DNA of 64,000 nucleotides. Source: Temperatibacter sp965603205 (lineage in GTDB: Bacteria; Pseudomonadota; Alphaproteobacteria; Sphingomonadales; Kordiimonadaceae). Where the stretch lies: assembly GCA_965603205.1 (NCBI GenBank), contig CBFDCC010000004.1, forward strand, positions 62,001 to 126,000, given 5' to 3'. Position 1 is the first letter of the stretch. Each line of letters starts with the position of its first letter. The notes beneath the pieces are model-generated. The model made no database searches. It was not told where the DNA came from and saw only the letters and a list, made by a program, of their open reading frames with translations. Below, piece after piece: positions 36,340-45,633 of this stretch. The position numbers were made by a program, and so were the translations under genes.

Positions 36340-36361
36340 GTGTACTATATAGGTAGTACAC
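36340..36361 (+). promoter_or_regulatory. 22-bp palindromic operator before the RND operon (TetR-type?)
   Basis: GTGTACTA (36340-36347) and TAGTACAC (36354-36361) are perfect inverted arms separated by TATAGG. It lies 47 bp upstream of the adaptor ATG, in the divergent region shared with the ABC exporter. Arm length and spacing fit a dimeric TetR-family repressor, which commonly controls RND pumps. No such regulator gene is in the window. Confidence 0.6.
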
Positions 36362-36408
36362 ATAAAAAGGAATGGCATAAGCCATCCAATTCGACAGATG
36401 AGGAAGAC

Positions 36409-37596
36409 ATGAATAAATATATAAAAATGGCTGCGCCAGCGTTGGTGCTCGTCGCCGCATTTGGTACCGTATCGGTACTATCCGCCGCAAAAACAGAACC
36501 CGAAAAAAAGATCGATGCCCCTCGCATAATTTCAATGAAAGTTGAAACTGTTGTTGAGCGTGATGTTATGCTAGCTGTAGAAGCTCAAGGCGAAGTTAGC
36601 GCGCGCACAGAAATTGATTTAATTCCACAAGTTTCAGGCCGCATCATTGTAGTATCACCATCTTTTGCTGACGGTGGACGCTTTAAGGCTGGCGAAACAC
36701 TTATTCAAATTGATGACAGTGATTATAAACTTGCTGTGATCCGCGCTGAAGCCCGCGTTGCCGAGGCGCGCGTGCGCGTTGAGCAAGAATTAGCCGATGC
36801 CCGCATCAAGACAAAACAATGGAAAGATTGGGTACAAGACGGCGAGCCTACACCGCTTGCGCTGAACAAGCCACAAGTAGCAGAAGCACAATCAAAGTTA
36901 CGTGCAGCTGGTGCTGATCTTTCTGAAGCTAAATTAAAACTATCCCGCACTAAAATAAGCCTACCATTTGATGGTCGTGTTAAAGAAAAAGTGGGTGGCC
37001 TTGGTCAATATGTAAATGTTGGCGCTAAACTTGGTCGTGTATTCTCAACAGGCATTGTCGAAGTTAAACTAGCCCTAACAGACAGCCAGCTAGTTGAGCT
37101 TAACCTACCTATTGGCTATATCGCTGATAAAGATTCAGCGCCTGCAGTTAACCTTAAAGCCTCAATCGGTGGAGAAGACCATGTCTGGGCGGGTAAAATT
37201 GTTCGTACACACGCAGCCATAGATCAAAGCACACGTTTAATTTATGCCGTAGCACAGGTTGATGATCCATATGGTGCTGGCGCCTCTAGTGGTATGCCAC
37301 TAGCAGTTGGTATGTTTGTCACAGCTGACATTTCAGCGATTAATCCAACGGCTGCACGCGTTATGCCCCGTATAGCGCTACGCCAAAAAGACCAAGTTTA
37401 CATTGTAAATGATGAAAATAAACTGGAAACACGCACCGTTAAAGTCATCGCCACTAGCAAAGATAAACTCTTTGTTTCTAGTGGTGTTGTCGCTGGTGAG
37501 CGCGTTGTAATCTCTCCAGTTCGCTCAGCTGTTGATGGCATGGTGGTTGCGCCATTCACTGCCACATCAGTTGCTTCATCAGACACAAACAACTAG
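36409..37596 (+). CDS. RND efflux periplasmic adaptor (membrane fusion protein)
   Basis: 395 residues. An N-terminal hydrophobic segment (about 7-25) anchors it or is cleaved. Then comes the lipoyl half RTEIDLIPQVSGRIIVVSP, a hairpin of moderate length with Ala/Glu-rich coils (about 110-170), the second half LPFDGRVKEKVGGLGQYVNVG, and beta-barrel plus membrane-proximal parts ending VRSAVDGMVVAPF. The longer frame from 36316 runs through the operator; the ATG at 36409 has AGGA and gives a proper N terminus. It lies 9 bp before the permease gene, forming a two-gene pump operon. Confidence 0.92.
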   Translation: MNKYIKMAAPALVLVAAFGTVSVLSAAKTEPEKKIDAPRIISMKVETVVERDVMLAVEAQGEVSARTEIDLIPQVSGRIIVVSPSFADGGRFKAGETLIQIDDSDYKLAVIRAEARVAEARVRVEQELADARIKTKQWKDWVQDGEPTPLALNKPQVAEAQSKLRAAGADLSEAKLKLSRTKISLPFDGRVKEKVGGLGQYVNVGAKLGRVFSTGIVEVKLALTDSQLVELNLPIGYIADKDSAPAVNLKASIGGEDHVWAGKIVRTHAAIDQSTRLIYAVAQVDDPYGAGASSGMPLAVGMFVTADISAINPTAARVMPRIALRQKDQVYIVNDENKLETRTVKVIATSKDKLFVSSGVVAGERVVISPVRSAVDGMVVAPFTATSVASSDTNN

Positions 37597-37605
37597 GAGG
37601 TCGCA

Positions 37606-40600
37606 ATGAATGGATTAATTGCCTGGTGGGCCCGCAACACTGTTGCCGCCAACCTACTCATGATAGCCATCTTTGTTGCTGGTTTTATCGGTTACTCTAA
37701 AATGGAACGTGAGCTATCACCTACAGTTCAATTCCCTGGTATGTCTATTAATGTGGCTTGGCCTGGTGCTGCGCCGCAAGAAGTAGAAGAACAAATCGTT
37801 GCCCGTATTGAAGAGGCCTTAAGTGACCTCGATAATATTCAGTGGATCAGATCTACATCTGGTGAAAACTTTGGTAATGTAATCGTGCTGGCTAGCTTTA
37901 ACATTGATTTTACGCTTTTCATGAATGATGTAAAAACCCGTATTGACAGTATCAACAGCTTCCCTCGTGATATGGAACCACCGCGAATAACCCAATTTGT
38001 TAATCGTAATGAGATGATCCGTGTTGCAGTACATGGTGATTTTGGTGAAGGTGTTCAAGCTGAACGTAAATTAACCGATCTGGCTGAAAAATTACGCCGT
38101 GAAGCTGCATCACTGCCGAATGTATCACTCATTCAATTGTTTGGTGCGCGCCAAGCTGAGGTTGCTGTTGAGGTAAGTGAAGACGCACTACGTCGTTATA
38201 ATCTTAGCTTTAATGATGTTGCAAGTGCCATTCGCGGCACGAGTATAAATCAATCAGCTGGTACAGTTCGCACCGAAACTGGCGCCCTGAGTATTCGCGC
38301 CCGTAATATGGCTGATACTGAAGCAGAGTTTGGCAATATCATCGTTCGCCAAACCAGCGATGGCGGCACGATACGCGTTAAAGATATAGGGACCGTGACT
38401 GATGGTTTTGAGGATAATCCAATCCTTGCAACAATCAACGGCGAGCCTGCAATCCTATTGCAGATCATGTCGACTGAGACCATGAATATCACAAAAGCGT
38501 CTGAGAGCATTACTAAATGGATGGAAGAGCGTAAGGCAACTTTGCCTGAAGGCGCAAACCTAACCCTATGGAATGACAACGCTGATATTTTCAATAGTCG
38601 TATGACAACTATTTCTACAGCAGCGATCCAAGGCCTATTGCTTGTGATGCTTGTTCTTGTGTTAACCCTGCGTCCTAAAGTGGCCTTTTGGGTAAGCATG
38701 GGTATCGCAACGGCTTATGCTGGTGCCTTTGTCTTATTGCCTTACCTAGATGTATCGTTAAATCTACTATCAACCTTTGCCTTCTTATTGGTGCTCGGGA
38801 TTGTCGTAGATGATGCCATTGTGGTGGGCGAAAGCATTCACTCAGAAGCCAGTCAAACGGGTGGTGGCGTATCTGCGGCTATTTTAGGCACTCAGATGGT
38901 TGCAAAACCCGTTATCTTTGCGGTTCTAACGACAATCATCGTATTCTTGCCTTGGATTTTCTTATCTGGTGGTACAAGCGAATTTACCCGTCAAATTACT
39001 TGGGTTGTGATTGTGGCCTTGTCATTTTCACTGATAGAATCTTTGCTCATCTTACCTGCTCACTTGGCTAATATGAAGCCTCGTACAAACTTGGGTCGTT
39101 TTGGCAAGTTCCAAAAAAGAATTGCTGATAGCATCGTTAATTTTGCGCATACTAAATATCGTAAAATTGGTGAAGTCGCTGTTGCGCGGCGCTATCTCAC
39201 CGCAAGTATATTTACCTTCATCTTAGTTGTGTCTATTTCTTTGATGTCATTAGGGTATGTTAAAATGAGATTTGATCCTGAGATAGAAGGTGATCAAATC
39301 AGTATCGATGTAGCCTTACCTGAGGGTACAACATTTGATCGTGCCCAAGAAGTGCTCGCGCAGCTACAATCAGCTGAGCAAGCCTTAATAGACGAAGTGG
39401 ATCTTGAGTTTAGTGGCGAACGCGAATTGATTGAAAACTGGTACACGCGTTCACGTCGTGACAGTGTATTAGCGCTCATTAAACTTGCGCCAGCTGAAAA
39501 ACGCGGCAACGTACCCGCAAAAGATATTGCTCTACGCCTGCGGGAGTTAATTGGTGACATTCCTGACGCTAAGGGTGTTTCAGTAAACTGGGGTCTTGAT
39601 AATGATAATAGCGCGGGCCTAGAGTTCAGCATATCTCATCCTGATCTAGATATGCTTAAACTTGCCGTTGATGACGTGAAAGAAAAGCTGCGTAGTTATG
39701 ACACTCTATATGATGTGCGTGATGATATGCAGTCAGCGTCTGAGGAAATACGTGTATCATTGAAGCCTGGCGCAGAAAAGCTAGGCATCAAATTACAAGA
39801 TGTCTCTCGTCAACTAAGGCAGGCCTATTACGGCGTTGAGGTTCAGCGTTTAGCACGCTCAAATCAAGACGTTAAGGTCATGGTGCGTTACCCACGCGAA
39901 AGCCGTCGCTCCGTAGAAAGCTTAGAACATTTCCGCATTAGAACAGCAGATGGTCGTGAGATACCTTTAATGTCTGTGGCGGAGCTTGATTACGCGCCTG
40001 GCATTAAACAAATCAAACGCCGTGATCGTCGTCGCGCGGCATCAGTTAGTGCCGACCTAAAAACAGATACACGTGATGACATCATTAAGGATCTGGATGA
40101 AAACTATTTCCCTGAGTGGGAAAAGCGTTTTCCTGGTGTTAAGCAAGGTGCTATTGGTCAAGCTGAGGGGCAAGCTCGTTTTCTTGCTGAACTGTTCCCT
40201 CTCGTAATTATGGCCTTTGGTGGCATGTATATGTTGCTTGCTATTGCCTTTAAAAGCTACGCACAACCAATTGCGATCATGATCTCAATTCCTTTTGCTT
40301 TTGCAGGGGCTATCTTAGGTCACGGTTTCATGGGTGTATCCATGTCGATCTTTAGTTTCTTTGGTATTGCGGCGGCGGCGGGTGTGGTGATCAATGATAA
40401 CCTTGTTCTCGTTGATTATTGTAATCGCCTAAGGGCGCGAGGGCATGGTGTGAAAGAGGCTATCGTCGAAGCTGGTGTAGCGCGTTTCCGCCCTATCCTT
40501 CTTACATCTGTGACAACATTTGTTGGCCTAATGCCTATGATGATGGAGAAATCTATTCAGGCAGCATTCCTGATCCCTATCGTTATTGCGCTAGCATTTG

Positions 40601-40767
40601 GTGTTCTTATCGCCTTCTTCGTAACATTATTACTGGTGCCATCTATGTATGCCATTGGTGATGATATTACACACCTTAAAAGGCGCATCTGGAATTGGGT
40701 TCGAACTAGAGTATTTGGCAAAGAACCTAAAGTTGAAATTGCAAATGAAGGCAGTGTGGCTGAATAA
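37606..40767 (+). CDS. RND efflux permease (AcrB/MexF-like)
   Basis: 1053 residues, full-length. TM1 at about 13-31, a large porter and docking region, TM2-6 between about 340 and 480, TM7 near 530, a second periplasmic half, and TM8-12 between about 865 and 1025. The proton-relay TM4 motif reads LGIVVDDAIVVGESI with both Asp present, unlike the partial RND permease at the start of the window. The start MNGLIAWWARNTVAANLLMIAIF is typical. The ribosome site GGAGG lies 7 nt before the ATG. Ends at a good terminator. Substrates unknown. Confidence 0.95.
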   Translation: MNGLIAWWARNTVAANLLMIAIFVAGFIGYSKMERELSPTVQFPGMSINVAWPGAAPQEVEEQIVARIEEALSDLDNIQWIRSTSGENFGNVIVLASFNIDFTLFMNDVKTRIDSINSFPRDMEPPRITQFVNRNEMIRVAVHGDFGEGVQAERKLTDLAEKLRREAASLPNVSLIQLFGARQAEVAVEVSEDALRRYNLSFNDVASAIRGTSINQSAGTVRTETGALSIRARNMADTEAEFGNIIVRQTSDGGTIRVKDIGTVTDGFEDNPILATINGEPAILLQIMSTETMNITKASESITKWMEERKATLPEGANLTLWNDNADIFNSRMTTISTAAIQGLLLVMLVLVLTLRPKVAFWVSMGIATAYAGAFVLLPYLDVSLNLLSTFAFLLVLGIVVDDAIVVGESIHSEASQTGGGVSAAILGTQMVAKPVIFAVLTTIIVFLPWIFLSGGTSEFTRQITWVVIVALSFSLIESLLILPAHLANMKPRTNLGRFGKFQKRIADSIVNFAHTKYRKIGEVAVARRYLTASIFTFILVVSISLMSLGYVKMRFDPEIEGDQISIDVALPEGTTFDRAQEVLAQLQSAEQALIDEVDLEFSGERELIENWYTRSRRDSVLALIKLAPAEKRGNVPAKDIALRLRELIGDIPDAKGVSVNWGLDNDNSAGLEFSISHPDLDMLKLAVDDVKEKLRSYDTLYDVRDDMQSASEEIRVSLKPGAEKLGIKLQDVSRQLRQAYYGVEVQRLARSNQDVKVMVRYPRESRRSVESLEHFRIRTADGREIPLMSVAELDYAPGIKQIKRRDRRRAASVSADLKTDTRDDIIKDLDENYFPEWEKRFPGVKQGAIGQAEGQARFLAELFPLVIMAFGGMYMLLAIAFKSYAQPIAIMISIPFAFAGAILGHGFMGVSMSIFSFFGIAAAAGVVINDNLVLVDYCNRLRARGHGVKEAIVEAGVARFRPILLTSVTTFVGLMPMMMEKSIQAAFLIPIVIALAFGVLIAFFVTLLLVPSMYAIGDDITHLKRRIWNWVRTRVFGKEPKVEIANEGSVAE

Positions 40768-40798
40768 ATTTACAAGCTATAAACTTCATGGTAACTAA

Positions 40799-40830
40799 AG
40801 GGCGCTTAATATTTATTAGGCGCCCTTTTT
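40799..40830 (+). terminator. Intrinsic terminator of the RND operon
   Basis: The stem GGGCGCTTAATA against TATTAGGCGCCC has one T-G wobble and a 2-base turn, followed by a run of T (40825-40830). It lies about 30 bp after the RND permease stop. Confidence 0.85.
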
Positions 40831-40858
40831 CGACAGGGCTACATGGGGAGTGTTCTAA

Positions 40859-41548
40859 GTGCGTACTATAATAATCATCTTATTATCAATCATGTCTTCT
40901 ACACTGGTTGCAGCAGATAAATTTCGACCAACGGTCCGCGTGGTCACAGGTGGATATGAGGCGATGAACGCCTTAAATGGCGGCACATTACATGGCTCTG
41001 CCACCGACGCTGTTATTGCGTTTATGAACAGTCATGACGTTGACTATACCATCACACCCATGCCTTGGAGTCGTGCTTACAATCTACTACTGACAAAAGA
41101 CGATGTTATAATCTACCCCTTAACACGATCAGTAGATAGAGAATCTAAATTTACATGGCTTACAAAAGTCAAGCAACAGTCTTATGTCTTGCTGGGGCAT
41201 ATAGACGTCAACCCTAGTCAGTTAACCAAAGCACAAATTATTTCGGGGAAATATTTTACCCTATGTGAGGGCAAAAGTTTCAACTGTAGTTCATTGGCTA
41301 ATTATGGCTTCCCTAATGGAAATATACTAAGAATTCATGGCATAGAATTGGATAAGATCCTAAATCTTGTGAATAGAGGACGCGCTAGCTTTATTTGGGA
41401 AGGCCTTGAAGCTGTTAAAAAAATTACTGATAATGACATTACGCTTCAAGATAAGTTTATTCCCATAGCGGGGTCCCATTCTACCGTTGCTGATTATTTA
41501 GCAGCTTATAATCTAAAGCCTGAAATATTGAAATTATTCAAAAAATAA
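40859..41548 (+). CDS. Orphan periplasmic solute-binding-like protein (SBP_bac_3 fold)
   Basis: 229 residues with a signal peptide (about 1-18, ending TLVAA). The mature part has the type 3 binding-protein pattern: VRVVTGGYEAMNALNGGTLHGSATDAVIAFM, then TITPMPWSRAYNLLLTKDDVIIYPLTRS, and RASFIWEGLEAVKK near the C terminus. Two cysteines (LCEGKSFNCSS) could form a disulfide. Starts with GTG behind GGGGAG. It sits between two terminators, so it is monocistronic with no transporter partner. Ligand unknown. Distantly like the protein at 9146. Confidence 0.75.
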   Translation: MRTIIIILLSIMSSTLVAADKFRPTVRVVTGGYEAMNALNGGTLHGSATDAVIAFMNSHDVDYTITPMPWSRAYNLLLTKDDVIIYPLTRSVDRESKFTWLTKVKQQSYVLLGHIDVNPSQLTKAQIISGKYFTLCEGKSFNCSSLANYGFPNGNILRIHGIELDKILNLVNRGRASFIWEGLEAVKKITDNDITLQDKFIPIAGSHSTVADYLAAYNLKPEILKLFKK

Positions 41549-41581
41549 AACCCACCGCTAAATCATTCAGCGATGGGTTTT
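41547..41581. terminator. Bidirectional terminator between the solute-binding gene and ggt
   Basis: AAAACCCACCGCT (41547-41559) pairs with AGCGATGGGTTTT (41569-41581) apart from one position, around an AAATCATTC loop. The A/T ends give T-tracts on both strands. Confidence 0.85.
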
Positions 41582-41602
41582 GAATTACCTATTTAAATTA
41601 AT

Positions 41603-43351
41603 TTAATCACCCGCTGCGAATGCGCCCTGACGACGTGGATCGGGCGCGCCCATCATTATCCCATTAAGCCCACGCATGATCACTTGTGTCGCCCCAATAG
41701 AGCGCCAAGCGCGCTTGCTATATGGATTAACATTTTGCCCCATACTTTGTAGAATATGGACGGTATCCAAAGAGATACCACTTTCCAACAATATTTCATC
41801 AGGCATCCATTGATGGTGGAACCGCGGCACGGAAACGGTCGCTGCTGCATTCATCTTAAACTCTACTGCATTAAGGATCGACTGCAATGTTGCTGTAATA
41901 ATACGACTACCACCCGGACTACCTGTTATCATAAATGGCTTACCATCCTTAAAGACAATAGTCGGCGTCATAGAACTTAGTGGACGCTTACCAGCTTCAA
42001 TTGCATTGGCTTCACCGCCTAACAAACCAAAACCGTTTGGCACTCCTGGTTTTGATGAGAAATCATCCATCTCGTTATTAAGTAGGAACCCAGCGCCGCC
42101 AACAGCCTTGCCATTACCATATGAGAAGTTCAACGTATAGGTCGTAGAAACCGCATTTCCTGCTGCGTCCATAACAGAATAATGCGTTGTTTGATCGCTT
42201 TCATAGGGTAATTTATCAGCAGGTAAAATATCCTTAGATGGTGTTGCTTTATCAGAATCTATTTTAGACCTAATATGGGCTGCATATTTCTTATCAGTTA
42301 ATGCCTTCACTGGCACATTAACAAAATCAGGATCGCCTAGGTATTTCGAGCGATCAGCATAGGCATATTTCATACTCTCTGCCATGTGGTGCATATAGGC
42401 TGCACTATTATGGCCCATTCTTTTAAGCTCATAACCTTCTAGAACATTCAGCATTTGCACGATATGCACACCACCAGAAGATGGTGGCGGCATTGAAACC
42501 ACTGTACTATCGCGGAAAGTCCCTTTAACCGCCTCACGTTCTTTCACAACATAGTTTTTAAGGTCTTGAAGCGTGATAATGCCAGCGCCTGTTTTCATCT
42601 CGGTAACAATTGCGTCAGCAACCCAACCCTCGTAAAAACCAGCAGCACCATTATTTGCTATCGCCTTTAATGTTTTAGCAAGATCAGGTTGGCGAAATAA
42701 TTCACCAGCCTTGTAGGCACTACCATCGGCCTTATAAAAATAACGCAGTGAGTCAGGGTCAACAGACAGTCTATTTTTGTAACTTGCAATGCTCGCCGCG
42801 ACGCCCCATGTCATTTTAAAACCTTCGTCCGCCAGCTTAATCGCTGGGGCCATAACGGTTTTTAGTGGCAATACCCCATATTTTTTGAGTGCATGTGTAA
42901 GCCCCATCACAGTTCCTGGCACTCCTGATGAACGGTGCGACCACATAGCTTTATGAGTATCCACATCACCCTTATTGTCTAAATACATATCGCGGTGAGC
43001 TGCTGCGGGTGCCATCTCGCGAAAATCAATCGCCACGGTGCGGTCTTCGGCTGCTACATAAGCCAGCATAAAACCACCGCCGCCAATATTACCTGCTTGC
43101 GGATATGTAACTGCCAGCGCAAAGCCTGTAGCAACGGCTGCGTCAATAGCATTACCACCCAACCTAATCATCTCGCGGCCTGCTTCTGCTGCGTGACGTT
43201 CCTGCGCCACGACCATACCCTTGCGGGCCATGACTGGATGAAACTCGCTCTTATAGTCGATCAGTGGGGCATCGACCTGAGCATTTACGCTCAAAAATCC
43301 ACTGGAAAACACAATACTAGAGGCAACAACTAACTTTAATAAACTTTTCAT
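41603..43351 (-). CDS. ggt: Gamma-glutamyltransferase (glutathione hydrolase)
   Basis: 582 residues with a signal peptide (about 1-24). Periplasmic Ntn-hydrolase that splits glutathione and other gamma-glutamyl compounds. It self-cleaves before the catalytic Thr, here in ESDQTTHYSVMDAAGNAV (about residue 389). Also visible are RHAAEAGREMIRLGGNAIDAAVAT near the N terminus, the GG(G)GFML segment and SSMTPTIVFKDGKPFMITGSP with GGSRII following. Monocistronic, with a terminator at 41547. Confidence 0.95.
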   Translation of the reverse strand: MKSLLKLVVASSIVFSSGFLSVNAQVDAPLIDYKSEFHPVMARKGMVVAQERHAAEAGREMIRLGGNAIDAAVATGFALAVTYPQAGNIGGGGFMLAYVAAEDRTVAIDFREMAPAAAHRDMYLDNKGDVDTHKAMWSHRSSGVPGTVMGLTHALKKYGVLPLKTVMAPAIKLADEGFKMTWGVAASIASYKNRLSVDPDSLRYFYKADGSAYKAGELFRQPDLAKTLKAIANNGAAGFYEGWVADAIVTEMKTGAGIITLQDLKNYVVKEREAVKGTFRDSTVVSMPPPSSGGVHIVQMLNVLEGYELKRMGHNSAAYMHHMAESMKYAYADRSKYLGDPDFVNVPVKALTDKKYAAHIRSKIDSDKATPSKDILPADKLPYESDQTTHYSVMDAAGNAVSTTYTLNFSYGNGKAVGGAGFLLNNEMDDFSSKPGVPNGFGLLGGEANAIEAGKRPLSSMTPTIVFKDGKPFMITGSPGGSRIITATLQSILNAVEFKMNAAATVSVPRFHHQWMPDEILLESGISLDTVHILQSMGQNVNPYSKRAWRSIGATQVIMRGLNGIMMGAPDPRRQGAFAAGD

Positions 43352-43450
43352 CGTAATATTTTCCCTGATTTATTTCAGACGCATCATATCAACAAGTTAT
43401 GTGCAGTCTATAGCAATAGTCACAGAATGATAAAATTCTATCCGCAAAGC

Positions 43451-43484
43451 AATAGGGCCAGTTCAGGGAGAAGCTGGCCCTATT
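43451..43484 (-). terminator. Hairpin downstream of the second TorF gene
   Basis: The 11-bp perfect arms AATAGGGCCAG (43451-43461) and CTGGCCCTATT (43474-43484) have a 12-base loop. It is placed between two same-strand genes, about 95 bp after the TorF stop. The T-tract on the minus strand is weak. Confidence 0.6.
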
Positions 43485-43579
43485 TAATAACCTGTACACA
43501 GAATGTGGGAAGCATCATACCTAGGGAAAATGAGGGAAGCTAGATATGACAAGCGTAAGGTTAAATTTCTATATATACC

Positions 43580-44299
43580 TTAAAAAGAAGCACCAAGCGT
43601 AAAGACAACGCCGCCCTTGCCTAGATCAGCAATATTAGTATCCACATATTGAACACCCACTGACACAGTGTCACTTACACTGTATGCAACACCTAAGTTC
43701 CAATCTTTTTTAACCTCAGATCCTTTACCAAAAGCACCATCTTCTACAGCAAAGTGAGCTGTTAAAGATAATGGGCTGTCTGGAATACCGTATTCACCGT
43801 CAACATAAAGGTATATATTATCGTTGCCGCCGATGCTCGATTGATCAAAGGCGTAAGCAGCACCGAGTGTCCAACCAAAGTCACCCAGTGCGCCAGCAAC
43901 ACTGCTGTAGGCTTCCCAATATGTCGTGTCAGATGATCCTGGATATGTATACGCAAGCATCCCCACATCAACAGTATAGTCACCAAACTCCTTGGCATAA
44001 CCTGCATAGATATCTAACTCGGTCTCAGAACCTTCATACGTATCAATTGACGACCCCCAAGTGCCGATATAAAAACCAGTTGTAGAGGTTAGATCAAGGC
44101 CACCTTGCATGGCGACATCCTTGCCAGACATCGCAATACCGCGAAAACGATAATCACTGACAATCGCTGTATTTGCGGACAAGCTGATACTGTCTTCGGC
44201 TTGTACCGCCGATACGGACGCTAATAGCGTCACCCCTACTACGGCAGGTAATATCATTAGTGAATTTTTTAGAGATTTAATCGTTTTTATGCTAGTCAT
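43580..44299 (-). CDS. TorF-family putative porin (second copy)
   Basis: 239 residues. A long signal peptide ends at about residue 34 (SAVQA), then ISLSANTAIVSDYRFRGIAMSGKDVAMQGGLDLT, the typical TorF/Gcw_chp start, in which VSDYRFRG parallels VTDYREKG in the copy at 26887. Alternating amphipathic strands lead to a C-terminal VVFTLGASF with the terminal Phe. The start is the ATG at 44299, preceded by AAGGGAG; a frame to 44326 is less likely. Probably an outer-membrane barrel; specificity unknown. Confidence 0.86.
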   Translation of the reverse strand: MTSIKTIKSLKNSLMILPAVVGVTLLASVSAVQAEDSISLSANTAIVSDYRFRGIAMSGKDVAMQGGLDLTSTTGFYIGTWGSSIDTYEGSETELDIYAGYAKEFGDYTVDVGMLAYTYPGSSDTTYWEAYSSVAGALGDFGWTLGAAYAFDQSSIGGNDNIYLYVDGEYGIPDSPLSLTAHFAVEDGAFGKGSEVKKDWNLGVAYSVSDTVSVGVQYVDTNIADLGKGGVVFTLGASF

Positions 44300-44591
44300 G
44301 GCCTGACTCCCTTTAATTTTGAACATTCTTAATTTCAGTGGAGAGAGGGCTAATTCTGTTTAGTCTTGCCAGATCACAGCAGGATTAGCTCTCGTCACTC
44401 ATCCCTTGTAATAGCATGGGTCGTGCCAACTTTTTAAGTGTCACTAACTCATTGATATAATTTAATATTATTAATTTTTTTGTAAAAAATACCCATTTTA
44501 AACATACACCGAACAGCCTTAGTATTAAGCAGCGCACAAAATATCAGCAGCCATTATGCCTTACATTTAAGCAGGTCCTGTATATGTAAAA

Positions 44592-45338
44592 TTAAAAGCC
44601 CAAAACCCAGCTTGGCACAATAGAGGCAAGAAGTGGATCAAGCTCAATGGCCTTCATATATGACGTGCGCGAGATATCGTCATCACCCATTTCCTCATAT
44701 ACCTGCCCTGCGAGCCAATGCGCAGGAGCATATGCATGTAAGGCCCTAGTCATTTCTGCCACATGAGATTTAACAAGCATTAGATCGATATTTTGGCCTG
44801 CGGCTAACTGAACATAACTACCCTTAGTCCTTACATAAGCAAGCCAGCCTTTAATACTGCCCGCAGGATAATTATCTAATTGCTGATCGTCATCCATATC
44901 TAGCTCAAGATGGCGTGCTGCATTACGTACCGTAGATGTAATAATGCCCGTTATATTTTTGCGCGCCTGCATGGGGTTTGATGTCCATACCATTCTGCCC
45001 TTAACGTCCATTAGCATCACCACAAGGCGATCATTCGATAGAACGCCCGTCAAAATCGGTGTATTTTTCATGCGACTACTTATCTGTGGCGCTGTCTCAG
45101 CCTTAATCCCTGTAGAAGAGATAATAGTATCCGCAATGAGAGACGCATATCCATAGGCGAGGTCTGCATCCATACTACTAGCGGCATCAAACCCAACTAT
45201 ATAAAGATCAGGACGTGTGTTTTCTCGCCCATTCGACCAAAATAATAATGCAATGAAAAGCACAGCTATTACCCATAAGCTTTTACCCTTTGGCTTAGCT
45301 GTTGGTACTTCATCCCACTCTTTATACTCATCGTTCAT
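44592..45338 (-). CDS. Unrecognised single-pass membrane protein with a TPR-like C terminus
   Basis: I do not recognise a family. 248 residues: a charged cytoplasmic N terminus (1-18), one membrane helix (about 20-35, SLWVIAVLFIALLFW), then a mostly soluble domain. Segments such as DLYIVGFDAASSMDADLAYGYASLIADTII and RLVVMLMDVKGRMVWTSNP suggest an alpha/beta fold. The end, HWLAGQVYEEMGDDDISRTSYMKAIELDP, reads like one TPR repeat. Adenylate-cyclase-associated TPR proteins have comparable layouts, but that is only a loose resemblance. Monocistronic. Confidence 0.6.
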   Translation of the reverse strand: MNDEYKEWDEVPTAKPKGKSLWVIAVLFIALLFWSNGRENTRPDLYIVGFDAASSMDADLAYGYASLIADTIISSTGIKAETAPQISSRMKNTPILTGVLSNDRLVVMLMDVKGRMVWTSNPMQARKNITGIITSTVRNAARHLELDMDDDQQLDNYPAGSIKGWLAYVRTKGSYVQLAAGQNIDLMLVKSHVAEMTRALHAYAPAHWLAGQVYEEMGDDDISRTSYMKAIELDPLLASIVPSWVLGF

Positions 45339-45446
45339 GCATCATTTCCTGATCTATAATATCACCCACATCCACCCCTTATCATTGTTGATATGGTCTT
45401 TCCCAGTAAATAACATAAAATATACGGCTAAATATGACTATTTCGT

Positions 45447-45474
45447 TTGACTCTGGCGCTTATATGACTATAAC
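45447..45474 (+). promoter_or_regulatory. Sigma-70 promoter of rplU-rpmA
   Basis: TTGACT (45447-45452) and TATAAC (45469-45474) are 16 bp apart, a strong vegetative promoter. Transcription would start near 45481, leaving a leader of about 150 nt. Confidence 0.75.
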
Positions 45475-45480
45475 GGCGAA

Positions 45481-45633
45481 CGGTTAGCGAGAAGATATAA
45501 AGTCTTCCCGCTGCTTTTGCTTTGAAAAAAGCCTGCGTTAACCGCCTAAAGTGTGGGATTGATCTGGTAACAGATCATCATGAGGTACAGCCCCACCCGG
45601 TTATTTGCGGCAAGATATATGAAAGGTTACACG
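45481..45633 (+). ncRNA. Structured leader of the rplU-rpmA message
   Basis: The predicted leader can fold into a three-way junction. The closing stem is CGGTTA (45481-45486) with TAACCG (45539-45544). Inside it are AGCGAGAAGA with TCTTCCCGCT (45486-45512) and GCTTTT with AAAAGC (45513-45532). A separate hairpin TGATCTG-GTAA-CAGATCA (45560-45577) has a GNRA-type loop. Ribosomal protein operons often carry such leaders for autoregulation; whether L21 or L27 binds here is inference. I cannot match it to a named family. Confidence 0.5.

Noticed and set aside
45580..45633. Longer L21 with 18 extra residues
   Set aside because: L21 invariably starts with MFAIVKTGGKQYRV-like sequence; the upstream part belongs to the leader.
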